A stretch of 64,000 nucleotides of DNA from Acidimicrobiaceae bacterium (GTDB lineage Bacteria; Actinomycetota; Acidimicrobiia; Acidimicrobiales; RAAP-2). The notes beneath the pieces were generated by a model that was not told the origin of the DNA, ran no database searches, and saw only the letters and a list, made by a program, of their open reading frames with translations. The position numbers were made by a program, and so were the translations under genes. The stretch is from contig PKWY01000027.1 in the NCBI GenBank assembly GCA_003132205.1, positions 28,505 through 92,504 of the forward strand, read 5' to 3'. How positions within the stretch are numbered: position 1 is the stretch's first letter; each line of letters opens with the position of its first letter. Below are positions 35,808 through 44,563 of the stretch, one piece after another.

Positions 35808-37436
35808 TTATGGATTGAGCCCGGCGGCAGAGAGTTCCTTCTGCACGAGCGCCTGGTAGTTGCTTATCTGATGTGCGCGCTGCTCGTCGCTCCAACCGAG
35901 CACCGGAGCGACCAGCGCCGCAACGGCCGGAGCCGCTCGCAGCGTGGTCCGGGCATCATGCAGGTGCGCGCGGGTGCGCCGGGTGAGCAGGTCCGCGAGT
36001 GAGATCGCCATCTCGTCTCGAGCGCAGTACACGAACTCGGCGCCCACGTAGGGTTGGCCCGCTATCGGTGTCCCGGCGAGCGCGGGGTCGTCCTCGATGA
36101 GCGTCAGCACCGCAGCCGCGTCGCTGCCGAAACGTCGGTACAGGTGCTTCTCCAACTCGTTCTGGGGCCGCCACGAGGAGACCCCGTGCAGGCGAAGGTT
36201 CTTGGTGCGGACGCTCTTCAGGTTCTTGAAGTAGGGCGCGAGGGCGTTGACGGTGTCCTCACCCATCTGGCGGTAGGTGGTCCACTTGCCCCCGGTGATG
36301 TGCACGATGCCGTCCTTCGAATCCGTCACCTGGTGGCGCCGCGAGAGGTCGGCGGTGCGCTCACTGAGATGCGCGCCCTCTTTCGGAGCAAGCAGGGGCC
36401 GAAGCCCCGCCCATACGCCGGTTACGTCATGCGGCGTCAAGTTAGAAGACGTCCACGCGTTCACCGCAGTGAGCAGGTAGTCCACATCATCGGGCGTGCA
36501 GTCAGGGTTGTCGAGCGCCCCCTCGTAGGCCGTATCGGTTGTTCCGATGAACGTGTAGGGCGCATCTTCAAATGGAACGACGAAGATGCTTCGCCGGTCG
36601 CCGGGCACGCTGAGAACCGCCGCCACGTCGGCTGGAAGGCGTTCGCGGGCGACGGAGAGATGGACGCCTTTGGCCGGAGTGATTCGATGGGACGCTTCGT
36701 GCTCGGCCATCGAGAAGATGCTGTCCGCCCAGACACCCGTCGCGTTGATCACCGTCTTGGTCTTGACGGTGAACGGCGAGTGGTCGAGCTCGTTGCGACA
36801 GACCACACCGTCGACGCGTCCGTCTGGGCCGTGGGAAATGCCAACGGCGCGAACGTAGTTCGCGACGTCCGCTCCAAAATCGAGCGCCGCGGTGCGCGCC
36901 AGTGTGAGAGCCACGCGGGCATCGTCGCCGCGGGCATCCATGTAGAGGAACCCGGCGACCAGGTGATCGGCCTTCAGGGTTGGCAGATGCGCGAGCGCCT
37001 CGTCACGAGAGATCCTGCGGTAGCGGGTTCCAATCCGCCAGCCCCCGGTGAAGTCGTAGATTCGCAGTGCAGTCGAATAGCCCTTGACCAGGGCCTTGGA
37101 GGCGGCACCGTCCTTGCCGAAGAGCGGAACGAGGAACGGAAGCGGCCGCACGAGGAATGGCGCGTTCTCCAAGAGACGTTGGCGCTCGCGGAGGTTCTCG
37201 TAGACCAGCCGGAACTCCTTCTGCTGAAGGTAGCGCAGGCCTCCGTGGACCATCTTGGATGACTTCGAGCTGGTTCCCGAGGCAATATCGCCCGAATCGA
37301 TCAGCGCAACTTTCAGTCCGCGCGCGGCGGCGTCAAGCGCGGCGCCGGATCCGGTCATGCCCGCGCCAATGACTACGACGTCGTACGAGGCCGACTTCAT
37401 CGTGACGATTGATTCGTCGCGCTGGAAATGTGCCAT
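35808..37436 (-). CDS. glpD: Glycerol-3-phosphate dehydrogenase (FAD-dependent)
   Basis: 542 residues. N-terminal FAD motif VVVIGAGMTGSGAALDAAARG, then SSKMVHGGLRYLQQKEFRLVYE and FLYMDARGDDARVALTLARTA, the GlpD signatures. The middle has NATGVWAD and PAKGVHLSV, and the C-terminal domain has HITGGKWTTYRQMGED. It oxidises glycerol 3-phosphate to DHAP, passing electrons to the quinone pool at the membrane. ATG 37436 was chosen; ATG 37400 (MKSASYDVVV) is equally compatible with the domain. Only 40 bases separate it from the divergent acyl-CoA dehydrogenase gene. Confidence 0.92.
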   Translation of the reverse strand: MAHFQRDESIVTMKSASYDVVVIGAGMTGSGAALDAAARGLKVALIDSGDIASGTSSKSSKMVHGGLRYLQQKEFRLVYENLRERQRLLENAPFLVRPLPFLVPLFGKDGAASKALVKGYSTALRIYDFTGGWRIGTRYRRISRDEALAHLPTLKADHLVAGFLYMDARGDDARVALTLARTAALDFGADVANYVRAVGISHGPDGRVDGVVCRNELDHSPFTVKTKTVINATGVWADSIFSMAEHEASHRITPAKGVHLSVARERLPADVAAVLSVPGDRRSIFVVPFEDAPYTFIGTTDTAYEGALDNPDCTPDDVDYLLTAVNAWTSSNLTPHDVTGVWAGLRPLLAPKEGAHLSERTADLSRRHQVTDSKDGIVHITGGKWTTYRQMGEDTVNALAPYFKNLKSVRTKNLRLHGVSSWRPQNELEKHLYRRFGSDAAAVLTLIEDDPALAGTPIAGQPYVGAEFVYCARDEMAISLADLLTRRTRAHLHDARTTLRAAPAVAALVAPVLGWSDEQRAHQISNYQALVQKELSAAGLNP

Positions 37437-37476
37437 TCGCCAATGTTGGCACACGGTCAAGGCTAACTTGATTGGT

Positions 37477-38646
37477 ATGGATTTCGAACTAACAGAAGAG
37501 CTCCGCGCCCTCCAAGAGTCCGTCCGGCGACTTGCCCAGGACAAGATCAAGCCTCGCGCTCGCGAGATTGATACCACGAGTGATTACCCTCAGGACATCT
37601 TCGATGAGTTCAAGAAGGCTGACCTGTTGGGACTCTGCATTCCCGAGGAGTACGGCGGTTCCGGAGCGGGGATCATGGGGCTCACGCTCGCGATAGAAGA
37701 GGTGACCAAGTACTCGAATGTGCTCGGGCTCATGCTCCTGCTCACGCGGCTTCCGACAGGACCGATCATGATCGCGGGAACCGAGGAGCAGAAGCAGCGC
37801 TACTTGCCGGGGATCGCCAATGGGACTCGTCGATCGGCATTCTGCCTGTCCGAGCCGGGCGCCGGATCGGACGTCGCTGGAATGCAGACCCGTGCGGCGG
37901 AAGACCCCGAGGTGCAGGGTGGCTACGTCCTGAACGGCACGAAGTGTTGGATCAGCGGCGGCATGCAAGCCGACTGGTTCATCGTGTTCGCCAAGCTCGG
38001 CGATCCGTCGTCAAGGCTCCATTCCGACATCTGCGGTTTCATCGTCGACGGCGATACACCGGGAGTCTCGCGTCCGCGAGTGGACAAGAAGATGGGTGTG
38101 AAGGGCATCGACACCGCAGAGATCCATTTCGAGGACGTGAGGGTCGCCCCCAACAACGTGCTGGGGGGCAGCTTCAGCTTGATCATGCAGTCGCTCAACG
38201 CGATGCGACCCATCGTCGCCGCACGGGGACTCGGACTTGCCGAGGGTGCCCTGATGTACGCGACCGAGTACGTGAAGAATCGACCGGCGTTCGGCAAGAC
38301 GATCGCCGAATTTCAAGGCATCCAATGGGAGATAGCGAAGTGCGCGACCGAGATCGAGGCAGCCCGACTCTTGACCTACCGGGCGGCGTGGCTCGCTGAT
38401 CAGGGCAAGTTCTCCAAGGAGTACGTGCCGATGCTTTCCATGTGCAAGTACTACGCGTCAGAAGTGGCCGTGAAAGCTTCGGGGCTCGCGCTGCAGATGC
38501 TCGGGGCCGCGGGCTACATGGAGGAGCACCCCATGGAGCTGTACTACCGCGACGCGCGCCAACTCACGATCGTCGAAGGAACGAGCCAAGTCCAGTTGGG
38601 TCTCATTGGCAAGGGCGTCCTCGGGCACGACCTCTGGTGGGACTAG
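37477..38646 (+). CDS. Acyl-CoA dehydrogenase
   Basis: 389 residues of the FAD acyl-CoA dehydrogenase fold. The N-terminal helical part is LTEELRALQESVRRLAQDKI, the middle beta domain has FCLSEPGAGSDVAGMQTRA (signature 1) and GYVLNGTKCWISGG, and the C-terminal helices have FGKTIAEFQGIQWEIA and the Arg/Gly-rich LMYATEYV. The catalytic Glu appears in YYRDARQLTIVEGTSQVQ (the IVEGTS region). The next gene is a CoA-transferase 36 bases on, so it probably acts on a branched or dicarboxylic acyl-CoA. The exact substrate is unknown. Confidence 0.92.
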   Translation: MDFELTEELRALQESVRRLAQDKIKPRAREIDTTSDYPQDIFDEFKKADLLGLCIPEEYGGSGAGIMGLTLAIEEVTKYSNVLGLMLLLTRLPTGPIMIAGTEEQKQRYLPGIANGTRRSAFCLSEPGAGSDVAGMQTRAAEDPEVQGGYVLNGTKCWISGGMQADWFIVFAKLGDPSSRLHSDICGFIVDGDTPGVSRPRVDKKMGVKGIDTAEIHFEDVRVAPNNVLGGSFSLIMQSLNAMRPIVAARGLGLAEGALMYATEYVKNRPAFGKTIAEFQGIQWEIAKCATEIEAARLLTYRAAWLADQGKFSKEYVPMLSMCKYYASEVAVKASGLALQMLGAAGYMEEHPMELYYRDARQLTIVEGTSQVQLGLIGKGVLGHDLWWD

Positions 38647-38682
38647 CCGTACAGAGACGTAGAGTCTTTGTACACTGACATC

Positions 38683-39816
38683 GTGAGTGGACCGCTTGAG
38701 GGAATAAAGGTACTTGAACTGGCCGGCATCGGACCAGGTCCTTACGCGTGCATGCTCCTCGCCGACCTCGGCGCGAACGTCCTTCGGCTCGAGCGCGGTG
38801 ATTGGTCCATCGAGCGGAGCGCTTCGTGGGACGTGCTCAACAGATCGCGCTATTCGGTCGCGGTCGACCTGAAGAATCGCGCCGGGCGGGATCTGGTGCT
38901 GGAACTCTGCGAGCAAGCCGACGTGCTCGTTGAGGGTTTTCGGCCGGGCGTGACCGAGCGGCTCGGACTGGGACCCGACGACGTGTGGCAGAGGAATCCG
39001 CGTCTCGTCTACGGGCGTATGACCGGTTGGGGGCAGAGCGGCCCTCTTTCGCAGCGCGCGGGTCACGACATCAACTACATCGCGGTATCGGGCGCCCTTT
39101 GGCCGGTCGGACGAGCGGGCGAGAGGCCGGTTCCACCGCTCAACCTGGTCGGAGATTTCGGGGGAGGCTCGATGTTCCTGGCCCTCGGCGTGCTGTCGGC
39201 CCTGATCTCGGCGAGGGTGACCGGAGAAGGCCAGGTCGTCGACGCGGCGATGGTGGACGGCTCGGCCTCGTTGCTCGCGATGACCCACTCGTTCATGAAC
39301 GTAGGGATCTGGAGCGAGGAAAGGGGAGTGAACCTTCTCGACACGGGCGCGCCCTTCTACGAGGTCTACGAGACGAAGGACGGGAAATATGTCGCCGTCG
39401 GGGCCATCGAGCCGAAGTTCTATGAGGAACTTCTGCGGGGCTTAGGCCTGTCGTCGGGTGAACTTCCCGCCCAGATGGACAGGTCGCACTGGGTTTCGAT
39501 GAAGGAGAAGTTCGCCGAGATCTTCAAAACCCGGACGCGCGACGAGTGGACGGCGATCTTCGAGGACGTCGACGCCTGCGTCACCCCGGTGCTCTCGCCT
39601 CGCGAAGCCGTGGTTCATCGCTACAACGCCGAGCGCGACGTCTTCACGACCCAAGGGCCGGTGCAGCCGAGACCCGCTCCGCGATTTTCGAAGACGCCCG
39701 GCGAGATTCGAATGGAACCGCACGTCGCTGGCTCAGGAACCCGCGAGGGGCTGAGTGATTGGGGAATTGGTCTCGAGCGCCAAGTGACCCTGAACGCCGA
39801 GGGGGCCTTCGGTTAG
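38683..39816 (+). CDS. CoA-transferase family III (CaiB/BaiF-like)
   Basis: 377 residues. Family III signatures are GIKVLELAGIGPGPYACMLLADLGA at the start, VLRLERGDW, YSVAVDLKNRAGRDLVLELCEQADVLVEGFRPGVTERLGLG (catalytic Asp region), RMTGWGQSGP and GEGQVVDAAMVDGSASLLA. These enzymes move CoA between carboxylic acids, and some act as alpha-methylacyl-CoA racemases. The GTG at 38683 (VSGPLEG) is used because the domain starts right there; a TTG at 38668 would add five residues. It follows the acyl-CoA dehydrogenase gene and is convergent with the AsnC-type gene (four-base overlap). Confidence 0.88.
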   Translation: MSGPLEGIKVLELAGIGPGPYACMLLADLGANVLRLERGDWSIERSASWDVLNRSRYSVAVDLKNRAGRDLVLELCEQADVLVEGFRPGVTERLGLGPDDVWQRNPRLVYGRMTGWGQSGPLSQRAGHDINYIAVSGALWPVGRAGERPVPPLNLVGDFGGGSMFLALGVLSALISARVTGEGQVVDAAMVDGSASLLAMTHSFMNVGIWSEERGVNLLDTGAPFYEVYETKDGKYVAVGAIEPKFYEELLRGLGLSSGELPAQMDRSHWVSMKEKFAEIFKTRTRDEWTAIFEDVDACVTPVLSPREAVVHRYNAERDVFTTQGPVQPRPAPRFSKTPGEIRMEPHVAGSGTREGLSDWGIGLERQVTLNAEGAFG

Positions 39817-40049
39817 ATGTTGACGACGGGACAGGTCAACGTGCGTGTGATTCCTGGGACTTTCTGGATCGCTCCCACGATGAACTTGCCCAGGTCGTCC
39901 ACGCTGTCCGCCCCGCAGCGAACAATCACGTCGTAGGGACCAGTCACTTCGTAGGCTTCCACAACGCCGGGTACCGCGCGCGTGGCGAGCACCACCGCTT
40001 CGCTCGAGCCAATTTCGGACTGAATCAAGATGTACGCCTGAACCGACAT
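39813..40049 (-). CDS. Stand-alone Lrp/AsnC ligand-binding (RAM) domain protein
   Basis: 78 residues that correspond only to the C-terminal effector domain of Lrp/AsnC regulators (AYILIQSEIGSSEAVVLATR, VVEAYEVTGPYDVIVRCGA, then VPGITRTLTCPVV). There is no helix-turn-helix, so it cannot bind DNA alone. Such stand-alone domains oligomerise and bind amino acids or other small molecules. It converges with the CoA-transferase. Function is unknown beyond fold. Confidence 0.8.
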   Translation of the reverse strand: MSVQAYILIQSEIGSSEAVVLATRAVPGVVEAYEVTGPYDVIVRCGADSVDDLGKFIVGAIQKVPGITRTLTCPVVNI

Positions 40050-40102
40050 GTGGGACCTTTCATTTCAAGTCCTTCTATATTGCCTTTTTTCTTCGAATTT
40101 TG

Positions 40103-40321
40103 CTAATCGTCGCGAAAGCGCTTGCCGATGTGCCACTGGAAGCAGTAGTCGCACCGGTAGGCGTTCAGATCGACTCCGTTGAGCGTCCAGGCCAGTTGAG
40201 CCGCGCTTTTCGCCTCCGATTCAGTGCGATACGGACTCTTCGGAGTCCCTTCTCGCGTGAAGTGCGACGCGACGCGCCCGATCGGCTTGGTGGAAGGAGT
40301 GGGGCGTCGCCGTCGTTTCAT
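40103..40321 (-). CDS. Small hypothetical zinc-knuckle-like protein
   Basis: 72 residues, basic N-terminus (MKRRRRPTPS) and a C-terminal YRCDYCFQWHIGKRF with a Cys-x2-Cys pair and a His that may bind a metal. The middle reads PYRTESEAKSAAQLAWTLNG. Short actinobacterial proteins share this kind of C-terminal CxxC-x2-WHIG ending, but I cannot name the family. It diverges from the DUF3039 gene with 38 bases between. It is kept because of this ending. Confidence 0.55.
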   Translation of the reverse strand: MKRRRRPTPSTKPIGRVASHFTREGTPKSPYRTESEAKSAAQLAWTLNGVDLNAYRCDYCFQWHIGKRFRDD

Positions 40322-40359
40322 GACTCCTTGACACTACCCATGTCGGTAATGTTCTATCC

Positions 40360-40644
40360 GTGAGCATCCAAGTGGACACCGAACTGGCCGTCACCTCCAC
40401 GACGAAGTTGGACGACGGGGATCATGATCGATTCACCCACATCGTCCTGGAGGGTTACACGCCCAAAGACGGGGAATTCGTTCCTCTCGATAATTCTGTG
40501 GTGGGTGGCATGATCAACGCGACGCCAGTGAAGGCACTCTGCGGCAAGGTCTGGGTGCCCGGACGCGATCCCGAGAAGTACCCGATCTGTCCCACCTGCA
40601 AAGAGATCGCCCAGTCGATGGGCTGGTCACTTCCAAATGGATAG
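40360..40644 (+). CDS. DUF3039 domain protein
   Basis: 94 residues. FTHIVLEGYTP and PVKALCGKVWVPGRDPEKYPICPTCKEIAQSM match the DUF3039 family, small actinobacterial proteins with conserved Cys residues (Cys in ALCGK, and CPTC) likely to bind zinc. The start is GTG at 40360. Function is unknown. It stands alone; no obvious partner is adjacent, although many relatives lie near helicase or DNA-repair genes. Confidence 0.85.
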   Translation: MSIQVDTELAVTSTTKLDDGDHDRFTHIVLEGYTPKDGEFVPLDNSVVGGMINATPVKALCGKVWVPGRDPEKYPICPTCKEIAQSMGWSLPNG

Positions 40645-40781
40645 TCTGACCGGCCAGCGGCTTTAGGCTGACCTCCTGTGCGAACAGTTCTCCCTCGTGT
40701 CGGCCCACAACGCGTCGAAGGGTCACGTCACGGCGCCGAGACCGGGTTAGGCCGGGGTTCCTCTGTAGGGCCGACGAAGTA

Positions 40782-41456
40782 ATGACGCGGGCACTCTTCC
40801 TACGGCATCATCTCGAGGACAGCCCGGGGCTCATTGGTGAGGCTTTTGCGGCGCGCGGCTATGAGTTGGACGTCGCGATGATGGACGAGTTCAGCCCCAC
40901 ACCGAATGTCGAGGGCTACGACGTGCTCGTGATCCTGGGCTCGAAGAGCGCGGTCTACGACATCGACGTGGAAGCCGCGTGGTTTGGCCGCGAGCTCGGT
41001 CTCATCGCCCACGCGACCCGACTCGGCATTCCCATCTTCGGCATCTGCTTCGGGGCCCAAGCCCTCTGCCAGTTCCATGGCGGCGTCGTCGAGCCTTCCA
41101 ACGTTCCCGAGATTGGCTGGTACGAGGTGGAAGCCCAGAACGGCTCCGGCATCGTTGCGGGCCCTTGGTTCGAATTCCACTTCGATCGCTGCATACTGCC
41201 GAGCGACGCCGAGCTGTGGGCGACGACGCCTCCAGCCGTCCAGGCTTTCGCCATTGGCAAGAATGTGGGTGTTCAGTTCCATCCCGAGATTGACGACGTG
41301 CAGCTTCGCCAGTGGTTCTCCAGCGGCGAAGAGCACGCACGCGAATTCGGTGTTGATCCGGATGAACTGCTTGCCCAGACCGCCCTCGAGACCCCCGCCG
41401 CCCGCCAACGCGCGGGGGCGCTGGTCGATCTGTTCTTGACACACGCGACGAGTTGA
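40782..41456 (+). CDS. Class I glutamine amidotransferase-like protein
   Basis: 224 residues with the amidotransferase triad: nucleophile C89 in IFGICFGAQALC, and H167/E169 in GVQFHPEID. It lacks an attached synthetase domain, resembling GuaA-like or gamma-glutamyl hydrolase-like stand-alone members. It would hydrolyse glutamine or a gamma-glutamyl compound. About 135 bases separate it from DUF3039 and about 130 from the methyltransferase that follows. No partner enzyme is visible. Confidence 0.85.
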   Translation: MTRALFLRHHLEDSPGLIGEAFAARGYELDVAMMDEFSPTPNVEGYDVLVILGSKSAVYDIDVEAAWFGRELGLIAHATRLGIPIFGICFGAQALCQFHGGVVEPSNVPEIGWYEVEAQNGSGIVAGPWFEFHFDRCILPSDAELWATTPPAVQAFAIGKNVGVQFHPEIDDVQLRQWFSSGEEHAREFGVDPDELLAQTALETPAARQRAGALVDLFLTHATS

Positions 41457-41589
41457 GCGCGGGTTGGGCTGGGCCTTTACGTGATCCTCGCTTCGTCGCT
41501 CCCCGGGAAGTCTTGTCGAGCTCTCACGGAGCCTCGCTGACGATGTTCGTGGCGCCAAGGCTTGTATCTTGCGGCCTCAGTAGGCTGCA

Positions 41590-42816
41590 ATGGTGAGTAG
41601 TGAGTCTTTTTCCGTGTCCGAAACCCCAGTTCGTATTGAACGTCCCGCCACTGGCGGGGGAGTCGGGCGCCTGCCCGATGGCCGAGTGGTCTTCGTCCGC
41701 CACAGCTTGCCGGGCGAGTTGGTGCTCGTCGACGTCACTGAAGCAACGGCCAATTTCTCGAGAGGCGACGCAGTCGAGATCGTGGAGCCGAGTGCCGAGC
41801 GGGTGAGCGCGCCGTGCGACTATGCGCATCCGGGCGGTTGCGGAGGTTGCGACCTCCAGCATGCTTCGCCAACGGCGCAGGCATCGTGGAAGCTCTCCCT
41901 CGTGCGCGAGCACCTGAAACGGATCGCCGGGGTGGAACGCGACGTCACCATCACGCCTGCCTTGACCGCAGCCCAGGGATCTCGCACCCGACTTCGCTGC
42001 GCGGTGAACGAGGACGGTCAACTGAGCCTGCGCGGCGCGCGATCGCACGATCTGGTCGTGATCGAGTCATGCTGGATAGCCAACGAAGCGTTCACTCCGG
42101 CGTTTGGAACTTCATGGGAGGGCGCCGAGGAAGTGGAGCTACGGGCCATTGGCGACGGCGAGCCCTTCGCGGTGGTGCGCCGCGATACCCATCGCGGAAC
42201 GATGTACGAACTCTGCTCCTTCCACGGAGAGCCGTTGGAGCCCTCGACCCAGTCCCGAGTGTCGGTGCAGGGCCACTATTTCTCGGTCTCGCCGCGTTCG
42301 TTCTGGCAGTCGCACCGCTCGGCTCCTCAGCAGTTGCTCGAGGCGGTGTTGTCCTTCGCGGATGTCCAGGCCGGTGACCACGTCGTCGACCTCTTCAGTG
42401 GCGTCGGGCTGTTCGCGATCCCCCTCGCCAAGGCTGTCGGCCCGGCCGGAAGGGTCACCGCCGTCGAGTCTTCGCCCTACGCGGTCAGAGACGCTCGACA
42501 GAACGGCGACGGACTTCGTCATTTGAAGGTTCGCGAATGGTCGGTGAGCCCGCGGGCCATCAACGATTCAGTGGGCGAAGGCGACATCGTGGTGCTCGAC
42601 CCTCCGAGGAGCGGCCTCGCCAAAGGCGTCGTCGACGCGCTGCTTCGTCGGGCTCCGAAGCGGCTCGTCTACGTGTCCTGTGACGCTGCGACCTTCGCCC
42701 GCGACCTCAAGGCCCTCATGGCCGGAGGCTTCAACCTGTCGGATTTGAAGGTATTTGACCTTTTCCCGATGACTGAGCACGTCGAACTTGTGGCACTCCT
42801 TGACATTGGCCTCTAG
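41590..42816 (+). CDS. TrmA/RumA-type SAM-dependent RNA methyltransferase
   Basis: 408 residues. The N-terminal TRAM domain is visible (RLPDGRVVFVRHSLPGELVLVDVTEA). Cysteines CDYAHPGGCGGCDLQHAS match the iron-sulfur ligands of the RlmD/RumA branch. The SAM-binding core is VVDLFSGVGLFAIPLAKAVGP, the catalytic block is VVLDPPRSGLAKGVVDAL, and the conserved LVYVSCDAATFARDLKAL supplies the methyltransferase Cys. It should make 5-methyluridine in tRNA or rRNA; the target base is not resolved. Confidence 0.92.
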   Translation: MVSSESFSVSETPVRIERPATGGGVGRLPDGRVVFVRHSLPGELVLVDVTEATANFSRGDAVEIVEPSAERVSAPCDYAHPGGCGGCDLQHASPTAQASWKLSLVREHLKRIAGVERDVTITPALTAAQGSRTRLRCAVNEDGQLSLRGARSHDLVVIESCWIANEAFTPAFGTSWEGAEEVELRAIGDGEPFAVVRRDTHRGTMYELCSFHGEPLEPSTQSRVSVQGHYFSVSPRSFWQSHRSAPQQLLEAVLSFADVQAGDHVVDLFSGVGLFAIPLAKAVGPAGRVTAVESSPYAVRDARQNGDGLRHLKVREWSVSPRAINDSVGEGDIVVLDPPRSGLAKGVVDALLRRAPKRLVYVSCDAATFARDLKALMAGGFNLSDLKVFDLFPMTEHVELVALLDIGL

Positions 42817-42873
42817 AGGGTACAGAGTTCTGGTGAGGGCGGAAAACCTCAGCCCTCGATGAGGGGGTTGACT

Positions 42874-43152
42874 ATGTCGATCAAGTTGGATCACCATCAC
42901 CGCATTACCGCCCAAAAACTCTTCGGACATCCACTCAATCACAACATCCAGTGGCATGACGTCTGCTCGTTGCTCGCCCGCTTCGGTGAAGTCCACGAGA
43001 CGCATCGAGGAAACTGGGCAGTGACGGTTGAAGGCGACACCATCTCGTTCGGCTCCACGCGTACGCGGGACCTCACCGAAGATCAGGTGATCAAGGTTCG
43101 CCACTTCCTGCACAACCTGGGACTCACCCAGGACGTGGTTCGAGCGGCGTAG
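42874..43152 (+). CDS. Conserved hypothetical protein
   Basis: 92 residues beginning MSIKLDHHHRITAQKL. The core HPLNHNIQWHDVCSLLARFG followed by ETHRGNWAVTVEGDTISF resembles small actinobacterial proteins of unknown role and weakly suggests a HicA-like double-stranded-RNA-binding fold (inference). A purine-rich ribosome site (gaggggg) is placed correctly for ATG 42874; the ATG at 42859 lies before it. It is located between the TrmA-type gene and yaaA, all on the same strand, but with gaps that do not demonstrate an operon. Confidence 0.65.
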   Translation: MSIKLDHHHRITAQKLFGHPLNHNIQWHDVCSLLARFGEVHETHRGNWAVTVEGDTISFGSTRTRDLTEDQVIKVRHFLHNLGLTQDVVRAA

Positions 43153-43179
43153 TTAATTGAAGGCGGTACCGTGTGAGCC

Positions 43180-43929
43180 GTGACCGGCCCACTCTTCGTA
43201 CTGCTCCCACCATCTGAAGCAAAAAACGCCGGGGGGTCGGGCACTCCCAAAATCGGTCCCTTCGATGCGGGCTTGGCGGGACCTCGAAGGATCATCACCG
43301 CGGCGCTCGGAGAGTTGCTCGCCTCTGCGTCACCCGAACTCTTGGAGAAGACCTTGAAGGTGCGCGGCCCACTTCTCGAACGGGCGCTCGAGGCTTCGAT
43401 GGAGGTGGTGGAGGGCCGGGCGGGGCTGCTCGCGGGTTGGCGGCGCTACAGCGGAGTGGTCTGGTCGCATCTGAAGCCCCAGAGCCTCAGCCCGGCGCAG
43501 CGGCGGCGAATCCTCGTTCCATCCGGACTCTACGGACTGACGACTGCTGAAGATTTGGTTGCCGACTACCGGCTCAAGATGAACGCATCTCTTCCAACCG
43601 TCGGGAACGTGGCGGCATTCTGGAAAGAACATCTGACGACTGTCCTTATCCAAGACCTCAAAGGCGCGGGCGTCGTCAATCTCCTGCCCAGGGAGCATGA
43701 GGCAGCCATTGATCTCGGCGAGTTGGCGGGTGCGGTCGATCTGACGACAATCAGCTTTGTCACCCATGGCGGCGAGCGGGCGGCTGGTCACGCCGCGAAA
43801 GCCGTGAAGGGCCTGGTCGCCCGCGAGGTGCTCACGGGTCGTCTGGATTCGCTCGATTCGTTTCGCTGGCACGGTTGGCGCGGGCGCCGGCGCGCCGGGC
43901 AGTTGCAGATCGTAGCCCCGCGCGCGTAG
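43180..43929 (+). CDS. yaaA: YaaA (DUF328) peroxide-stress protein
   Basis: 249 residues. Opening LFVLLPPSEAKNAGGSG and the mid-protein ILVPSGLYGLTTAEDLVADYRLKMNASLP match the YaaA family, together with the terminal VVNLLPREHEAAIDL and ISFVTHGGERAAGHAAKAVKGL. In E. coli YaaA limits free iron under peroxide stress. The GTG at 43180 starts the conserved block. Unlike many relatives the family's lysine-rich segment is partly replaced by Arg. It is otherwise full length. Confidence 0.88.
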   Translation: MTGPLFVLLPPSEAKNAGGSGTPKIGPFDAGLAGPRRIITAALGELLASASPELLEKTLKVRGPLLERALEASMEVVEGRAGLLAGWRRYSGVVWSHLKPQSLSPAQRRRILVPSGLYGLTTAEDLVADYRLKMNASLPTVGNVAAFWKEHLTTVLIQDLKGAGVVNLLPREHEAAIDLGELAGAVDLTTISFVTHGGERAAGHAAKAVKGLVAREVLTGRLDSLDSFRWHGWRGRRRAGQLQIVAPRA

Positions 43930-44563
43930 CGGTGCGACGCTTGAGAGTCTCTTGACCTGGTCATAGGGCAACTCCCCGTCTCCGCCCAGTCTTCCCGGCA
44001 CACCTTTAGAACGTCACCAAACAGTGGTCGGAGCCCAACTTCACAGTTTGTCCGAGGTTGGCATCGAAGTTGCCATCTCGCTGTGAATCGGGACCGAAAA
44101 ACGAAGACGCTGCTCGCACGCTTGAGCGCGCCGTGACCATGAACGATAGCGGCGATGCCAACAAATCCATTCGAAGTCACAACGATGTCGTGACGCCTGC
44201 CCGTGCCGGCGCCGAGGCGAGGCTGGGCCGCTGGAATCGGCTAAGTGCGCCGGGAGTTTGCTCGCCATGAATACTCAGCAAGAAGAAACTGGTGGCGCAG
44301 AGAATCTTCCGCCAAGCTTCGGGGCTCAACTGCTCGGTCTACCCAGTCAGCGGGCGCAACGGACGCTTTCAAGCGATAACCCTTGGTCCCCACCGTCGAG
44401 ACTCCTGACGGTCCGCAATTGCGAAGTAGTGGTCGATCGCACGGGAAGAGCGGGTCGAGTTGCCATTAAGAAATTTTGACGACGAACGGCTGGTTATTAA
44501 GAATCTTTTCGTATCCTTCCCGCGAAAATGTAAGGACAGTAGTTTCCAATTAGGAGTGGAGTT
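43930..44563. other. Intergenic stretch without confident gene
   Basis: 634 bases between yaaA and the unknown gene at 44564. It contains one plus-strand frame from ATG 44267 to 44479 (70 codons) with no ribosome site and no recognisable family, which I do not call. No RNA structure was recognised. The right end carries a plausible promoter for the next gene (44476-44504). Confidence 0.45.
44476..44504 (+). promoter_or_regulatory. Sigma-70-type promoter candidate before the 44564 gene
   Basis: TTGACG (44476-44481) and AAGAAT (44499-44504) with a 17-base spacer, in an AT-rich patch. The -35 matches five of six and the -10 four of six consensus bases. A start near 44511 would give a leader of about 50 bases with the ribosome site aggagtggag just before ATG 44564. 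Confidence 0.4.
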
